The notes: a model not told the origin generated them from the sequence alone. A stretch of DNA of 64,000 nt from Fennellomyces sp. T-0311 (GCA_025266875.1 JALLLT010000002.1:868001-932000); one strand, 5' to 3'; shown: positions 50,335-64,000, counted from the first letter of the stretch. Program-made: numbers and translations.

Positions 50335-51368
50335 TAGAGCTCTAAACGGGCCAATTCGTGTGCCCTAAGCCGAAATTATAAGATCTGAATTAAACAGCCC
50401 ACGAATGTCAAAAGCCAGAACCTGTATGACACTTCAGAGAGGGTTTTTCTATCACCACATGGCACATTACTCCACCACACACACACTTTCCGTATAGCTC
50501 AATTTTACCACACGATTCAACTTTGCCTTTGTCAGTACTCCATTCCATTTCTACTTTATGTATCCTAATCAAGAAGAGGATGGCTATGTACGTACTGTAA
50601 TAGCAGGTACACAGCCTCCCTTTTGTTTTTTCAGATAGAGACACTTTGCAGAGCACACTTCGTACAATGAAGGATACTTATGGTATCTTTTCCTATTTAT
50701 GTGCTGGCTTTTCGCGAAGCATCATATTAAATATGTCAGCAGTTGTTTTTCTTCAGTAATAAAGTGTCTACACGACCAGGGGACATTTCATTTGCTGTTT
50801 TTATGCTTTTTTGTCATTTAACAAGCTATCGTGGTACCGATTCACCCTATCTCGCTTTTACTCGTGCTTCCACAATGCTAGCTGTAAATTACGTTTGTTT
50901 GTACAAATTAATCTTTCATACTAAGACCGATCCTTATCCAAGTTCTAAAACATTTCCGGAGTAGCGCGTTGCGCGTAATTTGAATAATGTTAAGTAACAT
51001 GGCAACATTTTATTGTTACTACGTGGCCCATCCACACCGATTATTGTGTAACTAGATCTTTGTGGAAACTATCCAGCCATTTGACAAATTTGTCCATACA
51101 TAGATATGTAATTGATTTATCGTTATTTGCAATACACCGTTTTGATAAAATCAATTTACATACTATAACGATGGTCTCATTTAGATAGACGCTTCACTGA
51201 GAAAGCATTCGGGCATTCGGCCGGGCAAGTGGCCCGATAGGCGGGCCGCTATACGGGACCGTACCCGCTGGGGCACCTACTTTTAGGCCACTTCACTCTC
51301 CCGAAAACCGTAAATGCCTGGCCCAAACGGGCGGTAGACAGGCCTGTGCACTCGTATTTAGAGCTCTA
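50335..51368 (+). mobile_element. About 1-kb repeat element, copy A
   Basis: A 1,034-bp segment bounded on both sides by the palindrome TAGAGCTCTA. A second copy in inverted orientation lies at 53929-54832, on the other side of OYE2. The two match over nearly their whole length. Compared with copy B, this copy lacks about 76 bp next to its left end and has about 206 bp extra (51023-51229) lying between two GTGGCCC words. An open frame of 73 codons (50743-50964) differs from its counterpart in B at only two residues, but it has no recognisable domain and may be chance. It looks like a non-autonomous DNA element; no transposase is present. Confidence 0.75.
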
Positions 51369-51938
51369 ATCATAAACATGAAAAAAGGCAAGCTGGCAAT
51401 TCAATTTTTTTTTTTACATAGAAGACTTTTATGTCGTCCAAAAGGTACTCAACAGTTGTCACATATACTTTTACAAAGCTGTCAAAGAAAAATACAACTA
51501 CCCTATTATTACGCTCATATGGAAAAAGACTTCTCTTATATCTTTGATCTTACGGATGTTCACTGAACTCCCCTACTATCATGATATATGTTTCACGCCG
51601 TTGTATCATTATATACTCGCAAAATGTCTGCAGAGTACGCAGTAAGAAGGCGTGCAGCTACGTCCACAAAGTATATTAAGAACTTTTTGTCCAGTCATAC
51701 ATACGTTGATAGCCAGGAATCCTTTGTCTAGTGGAAGGATAGAGTTCAAAAGTACTGCTTTGGACCAGCAAGCTGTGCATCAAAGATAGGCAAAGCTTAT
51801 ATAATCCTTTATTCACTTTTTTTATATACTTGCTTATTAACGCGTGAAGATTTCGCCTTTATCGTTCCTTAATACCGCTTTCAATCGGATGGGACGGATT
51901 TCATGAGTGATACTTCTCAGTTATTCTCGCTGCCCAAG
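51369..51938. other. OYE2 upstream region
   Basis: 570 bp between repeat copy A and OYE2 with no supported gene. TATATAAT (near 51797) and TATATAC (near 51823) are possible TATA elements for OYE2. Confidence 0.35.
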
Positions 51939-53345
<1,407 letters not shown>

Positions 53346-53928
53346 GTAAAACATTATTACTGGTTTTCAAGAGGAACAGACAATGTCATGGACTCTGATG
53401 GCCCGCAAGAAAGCGTAAGGAAGACTAGTACATATAGAATCAATTTGAATGCCATCTTAATTTCTACTGTGTTATTAAGAGATCCGAACCTAACAGCGAC
53501 AATACTCAGTGGAGGCATGTGTGAGTGATGACCTCTCTTGGTCCAGATTAAAGTGACACATGGGATTCATGAACGAGGCGAAAGCCCAAAGAGGAGAGAT
53601 ATTTCCAATTACTCACCCATTTCTAGATCAATTCTAACACCATAGCTGAAGCCTGCTATAGCGACCCCGAGTATTAATGGAAGGATGGTACAATGATTAT
53701 CCGTACAGATATGAACAGGTTGACGAGTTCGCAAGAGGGAGTGAATCCTAGCTGGATACGACTGGGATTTCAATTTGTAGCCAATAGAAAGTAAGATACC
53801 GAAGACTATTGGGATTAGAACTTCATCAACTCATTCACAGCTTTCACAATCATAATAGCTATATTCTAAACATAATGTCATCGGACCAGCTAATCCATTC
53901 AAACTGTGGCAATGATCAAACCCAGGAG
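53346..53928. other. Spacer after OYE2
   Basis: 583 bp with no supported gene, repeat or RNA, up to the right-hand repeat element. Confidence 0.4.
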
Positions 53929-54832
53929 TAGAGCTCTAAATACGAGTACACAGGCCTGTCTACCGCCCGTTTGGGCCAGGCATTTACGGGGTTCGGGAAA
54001 GTGAAGTGGCCTAAAGTAGGTGCTCCAGCGAGTACGGTCCCGTATAGCGTCCCGCCTATTGGGCCACGTAGTAACAATGAAATGTTGCCATGTTACTTAA
54101 CATTATTCAAATTACGCGCAACGCGCTACTCCGGATATGTTATAGAACTTGGATAAGGATCGGTCTTAGTGTGAAAGATTAATTTGTACAAACAAACGTA
54201 ATTTACAGCTAGCATTGTGGAAGCACGAGTAAAAGCGAGATAGGGTGAATCGGTACCACGATAGCTTGTTAAATGACAAAAAAGCATAAAAACAGCAAAT
54301 GAAATGTCCCCTGGTCGTGTAGACACTTTATTACTGAAGAAAAACAACTGCTGACATATTTAATATGATGCTTCGCGAAAAGCCAGCACATGAATAGGAA
54401 AAGGATATCATAAGTATCCTTCATTGTACGAAGTGTGCTCTGCAAAGTGTCTCTATCTGAAAAACAAAAGGGAGGCTGTGCACCTGCTATTACAGTACGT
54501 ACATGGCCATCCTCTTCTTGATTAGGATACATAAAGTAGAAATGGAATGGAGTACTGACAAAGGCAAAGTTGAATCGTGTGGTAAAATTGAGCTATACGG
54601 AAAGTGTGTGTGTGGTGGGGTAATATGTCATGTGGTGATAGAAAAACCTTCTCTGGAGTGTCATACGCGTTCTGCTTTTTGACGTTCGTGGGCTATTTTA
54701 CTTCAGGTTCTTATAATTTCGGCTTAGGGCAAATGGATTGCCCGTTTTGCTGGGCAGACAGTTCACGGGCCATAAATGTGGCCTGACCGAATTAGCCCGA
54801 TGTCCGTCGAGCATGGCCCCTATAGAGCTATA
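53929..54832 (-). mobile_element. About 1-kb repeat element, copy B (inverted)
   Basis: A 904-bp segment nearly identical to copy A in opposite orientation. One end is TAGAGCTCTAAATACGAGT, matching the right end of A; the other is TATAGCTCTATAGGGGCC (read inward), a degenerate form of the same terminus. Against A it lacks 206 bp between two GTGGCCC words and keeps 76 bp near the other end that A has lost. The 73-codon frame (54126-54347, - strand) is conserved with two changes. With A it makes a large inverted repeat around OYE2. Confidence 0.75.
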
Positions 54833-55164
54833 TTTATAATCTAATGGAGTTTCATTGAACACTCCTAATATTCACCATCATGCATACTTTAGCATAACTA
54901 ACTCTGATTTTGCTTTCATAGCTTGGATATACTGAATAATCAACCACCTTCATATATAAGGTTGTAGTGAAGCACTTTCCTTCCCTTACTATGCGGAAGC
55001 GAATAGAGAAGTAGACATTTAGTAGCTGGAACCACATCAGGGAGTGTGTAGAATGTATTTGACTTCGTCTTTCGTATGGCTACATATACAGTTTGACACA
55101 GAAAAATGCGAGAACATGTCACTGCTACCCCATGATTATTTGTCAAGGAAAGAATAGTTTACTA
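54833..55164. other. Spacer, OYE3 3' side
   Basis: 332 bp between repeat copy B and the OYE3 stop codon. Probably the OYE3 3' UTR; no gene seen. Confidence 0.4.
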
Positions 55165-56281
<1,117 letters not shown>

Positions 56282-56794
56282 CATCAGAGAAGTTCCCGAT
56301 GGCCAAGGGGGGCAAAGGAGGGCCGAGGATGGCTTAAATTTTACATTTGGCTGACCCCCACCGGGCGATGACTAGAATGGCTTTTGAGCCTTTCGCAAAG
56401 GCCAGAATTCCTTTCTTACCTTTGAGACGCCTTTGGATTGTCTTTATATCGGCTCTGGCATACCTTTTCATCGGCTCAAAATTCAGTCGAAACACAGCGT
56501 AAAGCCTTTCTATAGACCATCGAACGTCTCTTTGGAGACTGTTGAATGTCCTTCTGCAGACTATCGAATGCCTCCTTGAAGGCCATTTAGTGTCTTTCTA
56601 TAGACCGTCGAATGCTTCTCTGAAGACTTTTGAATGTCTCTGTATAGTCAATCACCTGTCTTTCCATAGACGATTAAATGCCTTTGCAACGCCTTACAGG
56701 TGCATTATTGATACATGAACAGCTTTTGATAAGAAACAACTGTTAATTACATAATTGCCGCCATGAAAAAAAAAAACGTTTATTCGTTTGAATT
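56282..56794. repeat. Left terminal and subterminal repeats of transposon
   Basis: About 0.5 kb of non-coding end. From about 56480 to 56700 a degenerate unit of roughly 25-35 bp recurs, built on CTTTCTATAGAC, ATCGAATG and TTGAATGTCT. Such subterminal arrays are binding sites for element proteins in CACTA-type transposons; that role is inferred here. Confidence 0.6.
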
Positions 56795-57973
56795 TTAATC
56801 ATCAAAAAATGAATCTATTATTGCCTCTTTGTCCCCGCGAAATCCTCCCGTGCCCGTAAACACGGCATCTGTCACGTATGACTCCGTTTGTTCCCAGTCA
56901 ATTTGTTGCTTTGACCCGTCGCTCTTTATCAGGGCATGGTATATAATAGCCCAGTCCGAGTTACAAGAGAAGTCCTGCCTGTAACCCGGGCGACTGGGAT
57001 CATTTGCCCCAGATGCCACGCGATAGTACATCTGTATATATAAGGTAAGACTGAAGTAAAAATATATATTAGTTATGAAATTACCGCTAGGCCGACGAGA
57101 ACAATAATCTCGCGCGTGATACGCGTTATGGTTTTTGGCAGCCTTGGTCTGCCAGATGTTTCGCAAAACATCACCTTCTTGATGCAATCAATAAGTGCAT
57201 CACTTTGGAACTTCTGGCCGTTGCTGCTGTACCCTCGGCGGAGGAACCTGTGAGATATACCATATGAGCAATTGTATATATCCAAGCGGCATATTGTACT
57301 CACCTCTGCTTCTCCAGCAACTCCGTGTAGTACTCCTTGTTGCGGTTACCCGGGATGGTAACAGCATCGATTGTAAAATCGAAGCCAAAGAACGAGTACG
57401 TGTCCAAAAACTCACGGACACTGTTGTGCATAGCCGTGCGGCGTGCACCAATGACTGTTGTATACTGCTCAAATGTACTGTAAGGATATGGAAATTAATT
57501 GTCAACAATCGTTAAGCTTACGGCAGTCACTAGGTTCTGGGATATCGTGTAATGAACCAGCTCGCCCTGCTGGACCCCATTGATTTTCATAACCAAGTCC
57601 AGTACACGCCGGCTTGTTTCTTTGTACGCGTCGCGCAAGGGAAAAGCATTGAGTAAATAACTGTCAAGAGCTGAAAGCTTAACGAAGTCATGCTCCTTGG
57701 TGGAATCACGTTCAATCTTCAGCTCAATCCTATAAATCAATTTAATAATTAAGAAACAGTAGGCGGAGGTGGTACAATTATTTACGAGTGCTTCTTCAAT
57801 TGGCTTTTGTCTAGAACTGGTTCTTCTGTTTCTGCACGCGAGTTCCTTTGAGCGGTACGCTCGTACATGGCCTGCTTTTTGGATACGTGCTCTGTCGTAT
57901 GGTTGTCGCTGTCGCTTTCTTCGTCCGCATTGGAGTAAAAAAAAGATTTCTGTCGCTTCAAAGTGCCCGTCAT
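56795..57973 (-). CDS. Transposon accessory protein, unknown family
   Basis: Five exons give a protein of about 310 aa. They run from the ATG at 57973 (MTGTLKRQKSFFYSN) through IELKIERDSTKEHDF and LVHYTISQNLVTA, then VIGARRTAMHNSVREFLDTYS, NRNKEYYTELLEKQRFLRRG, SDALIDCIKKVMFCETSGRP, TITRITREIIVLVGLA and MYYRVASGANDPSRPG, ending FDD at 56795. I placed the third acceptor before YTTVIGARR, because the nearer AG gives a stop. The N terminus is polar and acidic and the middle mixed helical. I recognise no domain. It is head-to-head with the transposase and close to the left end, an arrangement that suggests a TnpA-like helper binding the subterminal repeats. That is inference. Confidence 0.7.
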
Positions 57974-58614
57974 GTTGATGAAAATGAAAAAGAAAAGATG
58001 CTTAGGATGAGATAATTCAGCTAGGTATTTTAATAGATTACACTGGAATGTGAGTAGCTCAAGAATGTGCTATGCGTTACACAGTCTGTACCCCCTGATT
58101 ATGAATGTCCCGTGTTTAACCACCCATCCATACAAGCTTCACAGTGTTGTCATATGTCACTCTAACTCAACGACTCACTCCTTGAAGCAGCTTTATAGTT
58201 CGCTTTCACTTACCGGCCAGAAACGTTTAGCATTATAACAATATACTAAAATTGGTACTCAGTGATATGTGTAATGCAAGGCTGCATAAGTGTAAATGAT
58301 GTCTGTGGTTTCATGCATAATCGGCAATTAAGGAGGTACATTAATTTTTGCTCGGTTGTCCGTGTGAATACGTACAGGTACCTACCTGCTGTTTCAGTCG
58401 GTATCATATATTGAGCGGCTGCAGAAAAAAACGTGTAAAAGGATAAATGCACATATTGCCACACATGTTATTTAGGTAGATTTTTTTTAATTATCCTCGT
58501 GCATAGCAATTTGCGTGTCGCATTTGGATCATTACATGCTTTACATTTGTGTGAACGTTTATATTTTCTTATTACCTGTATACGCCAATCAGTAATCAAT
58601 CGAAGAACGAATAA
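57974..58614. promoter_or_regulatory. Bidirectional spacer between the transposon genes
   Basis: 641 bp between the two divergent start codons. No gene is supported inside. It is the likely promoter region for both transposon genes. Confidence 0.45.
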
Positions 58615-61600
58615 TGACAAGCGGTCCATGTCCATTTGACAGATGTGGCTACAAACCATACAAGAATGTGCAGTCTCATATCCAACGTGCACATCCAAAT
58701 GAACCGTTACCCGACAGAATTTTTACCGAATCTGTATGATTAATTGCAATAATCATACTTACAGCTTATGTAACTAACTCTAGGTTGCTTGATTTCGCCA
58801 AAATCAGGTGGGAACTAGACAATTAGGTTCGCGTAAACGCCCTCCCCAATCTGACAATAGCGAAGAGCCTTCTCAAAGTGAAGAGATACGGGAGACCCAA
58901 AAAAACAGCTTGCGTGAAGGTTAGTAGGGCTTCACTTTAAACATTTTAGTGATTGAAATGCGGTCGTATACATATAGAAAAGAGCTTTGAGTCACCAAAG
59001 GATTACGGTGAATTTATTGTCGAAGATCTTCATAAATTTAATGCATTGGAAAAAGCTATAATCAGGTTCACTCTTGATAATGAGCTGTCACATATTCAAT
59101 ACGAGCGGTACGTAATATGACTGTACTAGCATTAAACGATGGATTTATGCTGAGATATTTCAACATAGGCTTGTTTGTATTCTAGAGCGTGCGCGGAGAA
59201 GCGAAGAAGTGATTTCATGTAGGACATGGGAGACTGTAAGAGAAAGGGCCAAGGAAACAGTTAAAAAACAGAATCTTGTGAGTAGCAAGCAATAATTAAA
59301 GAATTTTCGCTCACTAAGTTTTGCAGGATTTCAAGGAATACGCAATCGATGTAAACACAGTCAAAGACTTCCCTGAAAACAAACAGCTTTTGTTTCAGTC
59401 TTCGATCGGGAAGCAACCCACTTTATATTATCGCGACATTTTTGACGTGTCTGAGAGCATATTTAGTGATCCAAGTTTTCAAAACCATATTGTTTTGACG
59501 CCATCAAAACTATACCGAGGAGATGAGCGTGTATATACCGAGATACATACTGGAGATTGGTGGAACAATGCGCAGGTAAAATTTCTACCCCGCGATATGA
59601 AATGCTTTACAGTTTTGCCTTGATACAAATAGTCTAATAGCAAGGCGTTACTATTGACTATATAGGAAGAGATCGGAAAGGATAAAGTTGTCTTGTCCAT
59701 AATGCTGTCATCGGATCAAACTGTGATCTGGGAAAATCAGCGCTATAAAGCTTGGCCGGTGTATATTAAGCTCGGTGGGTTAAGGCTTACATTTGCACTT
59801 CAAACTCATAAAAATATTGCATGTAGGAAACGTACCAATGTCGATTCGTAACAAGTACAGCTCTAGATCTGCTCGTACGCTCGCTTATCTTCCAATTATT
59901 GAATCGAAGGCGTACGGCAAATCGGATTGGTTCCGCATTGCAAAGAAAGCAATATTCCATCATGCAATGTCCGTTATATTGGAGCCTTTCACCAAGAAAA
60001 ACGAGTAAGCGTACGATATATAATTTATACTCTTGTGAACTAACAAGTTTATAAAAGATTTCTGATGCGTGGTCCAATGAACTTGCTCTATAATTGCGTT
60101 CCATTCCTCGCAGCGTATACCGCTGATTATCCTGAACAGTGAGTTCGAAATATGTATAGAAAAAAAACAGGAATAGCATTAACGAGTGCCGGTAAAGGTG
60201 CTTACTTGCAACAACTCGCCAAGGCGACAGTACTAAATGTCCCTGTCCTCGGTGTACCATAACAAAGGACTTGCTGCATGATCCTTCCTCAAAGCATCCA
60301 TGTGCTAAACCTCGAACTAACAAGGATTCGAAAGAACTGTATTGGGAGGTAAAAGGCGCACCGAATAAAAGTAAGGCAGAGGACATCTGTAAAGAGCATT
60401 CGATACATCCAGTATATGTGAGTACTTTTACAAACGTCTCCATTTGTAATGCATATATATAACAACCAATTAACGAACGCGACATGGGCGGCTAGAATGC
60501 ATTTTGGGACTTGCCACGATTTGACATACATTCAGCATTACTAGCAGATGACTTGCACCAGCTAGGAGGTGTTCTTGGTGATCACCTTATGAGCTTTATC
60601 GAGGAACTTATAGTCAATGAGCATGGAAATGAGGCATTGGACACGGTTACTGCACGGTAACTTGAAATGTTTCCGCTCTATTGAATACGTCCTTTATTAA
60701 TTATTATGTGACAAAGGGCGAGAAACCTACCAAGATATCGTGGTTTACGACATTTCGAGAACGGTATTTTGCCATCATGCTTAAAAAATGCGACATATCA
60801 CGAACTTGTTGATTGTATGAAGGTGATAGCAAAGCAGTATTGGCTCCTCTAATCAACACTTGTATCTAACTGTGTGTTTTTATTCATACGATAGTGCCTG
60901 CTACCTTGCGTCTACGATTTAATCCCATCGCAGGCAGCAATGTGCTTTAGATACTTCATTGACTTTTGGTTTCTAGCAGCGGCAAAAGAACATGATGAAA
61001 CATCGCTGACTTTTATGGAAGAAACTTTGGAGAACTATGTTCAGTCTAGCTCTATATTCATTCCTTTGTCACCGGTGAGTTGTAAAAAGCGGATATAAGA
61101 AACAATAGTAGAGCATAGCGCTTATACTAACGTATAAACATAACCTATTGAACATTTTAGACTGGTCTCAACTTCCCGAAGCAGCATGCACTTTCCAAAT
61201 ATGTCGGTGACATTCGCGAAAAAGGAATAATTTGTAACTACAGTACAACACAAACCGAAAATCAGCATAAGTTCGACGCGAAAAAGCCAGCAAAACGAAC
61301 AAACAGGCAACGCTCCACTTTCACAGGACAAGTCAGTGAACATATTTTTTAGATTTATGTAGTTGAAGGATCTTTACTTAAACAGCATGAGATAAGGCGG
61401 TAGAATTCATAAGCGTTCGTGACGCACTTCTGGTGATGACGAGCTCTACCAAACCTTTTTCTGACACCAGCAAGTTTTCGAATCGAATAACAGAGCACAA
61501 GTTTATGTCTCCGGACAACGGCGAAACAACAATAGATTCCCTATCGGAAAACAATCTATACAAAGATTTAGAATCTATAATCGAAGGATACATCGATGAT

Positions 61601-62241
61601 GTGAAATTGAATAGGCTAGGACGAAAGAAGCGTTATAATATGCCAAGAGTGGAAGTAAAAAAGGTAGATCATCAATGCACACACTGTTCAAAGCATCTTC
61701 CCAGTAAACATACAACTAATTTCGTACATTATAGGTTAAAGTGTTCAAAGAGCTACGCGTGTACGACTATGACGATGAAGGGGACTGTTACGAGGATATC
61801 ATCCGAGCAAATCTTAACTACCGCCAAAGTGTCCGGATGGATTTCGTTCTTTATAGGATTGAGGACGATAACGATGCCCCTATTCGTGTTGGACAGGCAC
61901 TTATGTTTTTCAAGATGGATTACGGCGAAGAGGAATTAGATCTGGCACTCATACAAGACTATCCATTTAAAGCGGTACGCCATCCAACCGGTTCTCCTGT
62001 ACTTCAATCTCCGCACTCGAGATACAAGGGGAATCGAAATGTTATCGATGCGGACCGGATTGAAAGGGCAGCATATGTGGTTCCTGATTATAGGACAGAA
62101 ACATCTTCACCTGGACAGTACGAGCAATATTTGCTGGTACAGGACATAGATCAAGATTGCTGGCGACGATTCGCTACCAATCTGCCCAAGAAACGTGGTC
62201 GACCACCAAAAGATACTGCCAATCGTAACGATCGACAATAG
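58615..62241 (+). CDS. Plavaka-type transposase
   Basis: Multi-exon transposase related to fungal Plavaka (CACTA/KDZ-like) elements. The N terminus has one C2H2-like finger, CPFDRCGYKPYKNVQSHIQ followed by RAH. The core shows LTPSKLYRGDERVYTEIHTGDWW, then VVLSIMLSSDQTVIWENQRY and KAWPVYIKLGNVP (first likely catalytic Asp in SSDQT), LAYLPIIESKAYG, FLAAYTADYPEQCLLATT (second acidic site), the zinc-knuckle-like CPCPRCTITKD and HALSKYVGDIREKGI. The end has VIDADRIERAAYVVP and DQDCWRRF, then KKRGRPPK, an AT-hook-like motif. Exon joins checked around 59577, 59775, 60005 and 60140 keep the frame, and no disabling stop was seen. Some N-terminal (58735-58930) and late (61070-61740) joins are uncertain. 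Confidence 0.85.
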
Positions 62242-62560
62242 TATTTATGGATATTTAATCGTAGCATCGTAATTTTTATGTCATGATACGTATAGATTGT
62301 AATACTTGGGTTACTTTTTGGAGTTTATTAGAGAAGGGAATTAAGCGTAACGTTGTGTCGGATACTATCAGATATGGGAACGGCTCTGAAATAGGAATGG
62401 TTGTCCTACCAAAGGCATGAAAGGCGTTATATGGACATCCAGAGGCACCAAAGACAATGGATCCTTTGGATGGCCCTAAATGACATCGAATGGCATGCAT
62501 TCCAAGCTAAAGGCACAAATGGCTCTGGGAAGGTAACTCCGATGAGAAACTTTTCCGATG

Positions 62561-62881
62561 GTAGCCTCGATGATGACCAAGCCAGCACCCTTAAAAGCAA
62601 AGGAGAAGTAGTGGGCAAGGTGGAAATCGTTGAGGTAACCGTCTTGGCTAGAATACCTTTTCGTAATATAAATGAGATTAGTTACTATCTTCATTAGATA
62701 CAAGTAAAAAAGGCACACACATGCACATAGGTGCTACCACAATTCTATTAGGTATTGTGATTGACCGGATTGTCGAAGGTTGAAATAGCTTAATATCCTT
62801 GACATCGTCAGGATCAAAAGGTTGGGCTGGCCGAATCTTGACGTTTTGTGCGTAATTGGGAATATTTCTAAGAGGCGCCAT
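62561..62881 (-). pseudogene. OYE3, 5' part (gene split by transposon)
   Basis: N-terminal quarter of the third Old Yellow Enzyme. The ATG at 62881 opens MAPLRNIPNYAQN, followed by FQPSTIRSITIPNRIVVAPMCM. An intron of about 60 nt sits at the paralog position, then YSSQDGYLNDFHLAHYFSFA and GAGLVIIEAT, after which the frame runs into the transposon end at 62560. The missing continuation (AVEPQGRI) begins at 56281. The FMN-proximal Cys is present. The piece could still be transcribed and would end within transposon sequence. No mutation other than the insertion is seen. Confidence 0.92.
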
Positions 62882-63728
62882 AATTAACTATGCCTTGGGA
62901 AAAATGTAACTACTACTCTTTTATAGTGCGTATGTAGCTCGTAATAACCGAATGATTTATTATTAATCAATACTATCAATGCGCTTGAAAGAAAGGATCC
63001 TTCAGAAGAAAATTCAATCGAAAAAGGAAAGGATACGTAATATAGTCTATACAAATATAAGTTCGTCATGGTATATCGAAAGGAAGAAACTCGGGTATCA
63101 CTATGTTCTAATACTCGATGAAGGTGGCATACGAACTTTCCTGTTATGGTATAATAGCGATTATATAACTAAAATCTGAACTGCTGCTTGGAGTACTATG
63201 AGCACGCTTGCATTATCCTCCATTGGAAGGATTACACATTAGTATTTTTACAGAGCTCAACAGACAATGCTTGCGCAGAGATGCTGGGAAAAAAAGCATT
63301 TGGATTCCAAGTCCTGTTATCCAATCGGTTATAATTTTAATTACCGTCATCAAACCTTTTTGACTTTACAACTTCTAGAAATGGGACGGATCTAGCATAT
63401 ATGTGGAGTCCCATGTCCGGGATTTAATTATTGTAATGGATTTGGAATATACGAGAATATATTTTGAGCATCAGTGTTCACATAGAGGAAAGGCACCACA
63501 TAGTACATTTGTAGTATTAAGATACTTTATATCATTAGTATGCATGACTTAAATATTTTGACAGATGGTTTTATATATTAATAATAGTAGGTGGACCAGC
63601 CAACTACTTTTTATTACATTACAGAGTGGGGTATAAGAGGATACATGTATAGGTACTAGTATGCTGATTATATATGATGATAATGATGTAAATATGGATG
63701 AAAATTTACAGTGTGTATGAAAATGCTT
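62882..63728. other. OYE3 upstream and thaumatin-like downstream region
   Basis: About 0.85 kb with no supported gene. It should contain the original OYE3 promoter and the 3' UTR of the thaumatin-like gene. Confidence 0.4.
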
Positions 63729-64000
63729 TTATGGACAGAATGTGACGGTATACTTGTTTGCCTTGCAGCCATAAGTGCTCTTGGCATCATCGTACGCGTA
63801 ACTGTAGGCATCGGGACAGCCTTCCTTGAACTTGTCAGCATATTCGCTGGCCTTGCATTTCTTGGGATCGTTGTAATCACCAGTGCAGCAGTATTCGTCG
63901 GTTCCAAAAGCAGCACAAGCGCTCTTGCAAGCACCCTTGTCAGCCTTCAACTTGTCGGGACACGATGGGAGAGTAGCGCAAGTAGGTGCACCACAGTCGT
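63729..64000 (-). CDS. Thaumatin-like (PR-5 type) protein, C-terminal part
   Basis: Partial gene; the 5' part lies beyond the window. The visible 90 residues begin DCGAPTCATLPSCPDKLK and continue with CKSACAAFGTDEYCCTGDY, CKASEYADKFKEGCPDAYSYAYDD and the hallmark end YTVTFCP. The even spacing of cysteines, for the conserved disulfides, and the FCP end define the thaumatin-like family. These are secreted, protease-stable proteins; fungal members are linked to cell-wall glucan binding or hydrolysis, though the acidic cleft residues are not all visible here. No intron in the visible part. Confidence 0.93.
   Translation of the reverse strand, partial: DCGAPTCATLPSCPDKLKADKGACKSACAAFGTDEYCCTGDYNDPKKCKASEYADKFKEGCPDAYSYAYDDAKSTYGCKANKYTVTFCP

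Larger units (their letters stand above)
56282..62560. mobile_element. Plavaka/CACTA-like DNA transposon inserted in OYE3
   Basis: 6,279-bp insertion that interrupts OYE3 inside the codons for IEAT-AVEP. The left end begins CATCAGAGAAGTTCC; the right end read inward begins CATCGGAAAAGTTTC, giving 12 of 15 matching positions. GT directly precedes the left end (56280-56281) and follows the right end (62561-62562), while intact OYE1 has it once, so a 2-bp target duplication is likely. Subterminal regions hold repeated words such as GAATGTCT and GAATGCCT (left, about 56500-56700) and related words at the right (about 62400-62500). Inside are two divergent genes: an accessory gene on the - strand and a transposase on the + strand. 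Both look intact, so this may be an autonomous copy. Confidence 0.88.

Noticed and set aside
51190..51300. GC-rich hairpin-prone stretch in repeat copy A as a structured RNA
   Set aside because: The GC-rich words are part of the repeat element and show no tRNA or known ncRNA layout.
59787..60485. 232-codon open frame on the - strand
   Set aside because: It is antisense to the transposase exons and introns, whose + strand translation shows clear Plavaka motifs; the - strand product resembles nothing.

Overview
The window is nuclear DNA of a filamentous fungus. Genes are split by many short GT-AG introns (about 45-80 nt), intergenic DNA is AT-rich, and the gene set is fungal: Dal5-type permeases, a HAM1-like hyphal protein, a Plavaka-type transposase and a thaumatin-like protein. 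The overall look suggests an early-diverging fungus such as a Mucoromycota species, but that is inference. No tRNA, rRNA, CRISPR or bacterial-type operon was found.

Layout. 1-8.5 kb: a decayed Dal5-type permease on the + strand (685-2101), an intact eight-exon cytochrome P450 (2884-4955), and an unrecognised decayed Ser/Lys-rich gene between AT-rich repeats. 8.5-27.5 kb: five Dal5/allantoate-permease-family MFS transporters in one direction (- strand), each about 490-505 aa and separated by 0.8-2.8 kb spacers. 28.3-48 kb: a dense housekeeping block with a tRNA t6A dehydratase (TCD), coatomer gamma (SEC21), an F-box protein, the U3 snoRNP protein UTP21, an ACBD5/Atg37-like acyl-CoA-binding protein, TRAPPC13 and a HAM1-like lipid-binding protein. 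48-63 kb: three paralogous YqjM-type Old Yellow Enzyme (OYE) genes with mobile DNA between and inside them. 63.7-64 kb: the 3' end of a thaumatin-like gene.

Most interesting structure. The third OYE gene (- strand) is cut by a 6,279-bp DNA transposon (56282-62560). The halves, 62561-62881 and 55165-56281, join in frame if the element and one copy of a 2-bp GT duplication are removed. The element has imperfect inverted ends (CATC...GATG), subterminal repeats, a Plavaka/CACTA-like transposase and a divergent, apparently intact accessory gene of unknown function. OYE2 is flanked by two inverted copies of a second, about 1-kb element with palindromic TAGAGCTCTA-type ends. OYE1 and the broken OYE3 share a near-identical patch in exon 2, which suggests gene conversion.

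Function. The MFS array is probably an uptake family for small anionic or nitrogenous nutrients; substrates cannot be read from sequence. The OYE paralogs are FMN ene-reductases. SEC21 and TRAPPC13 serve vesicle traffic, UTP21 ribosome assembly and TCD tRNA modification. They are neighbours by position, not evidently a pathway. Exon joins were worked out by eye from splice signals, reading frame and paralog alignment.
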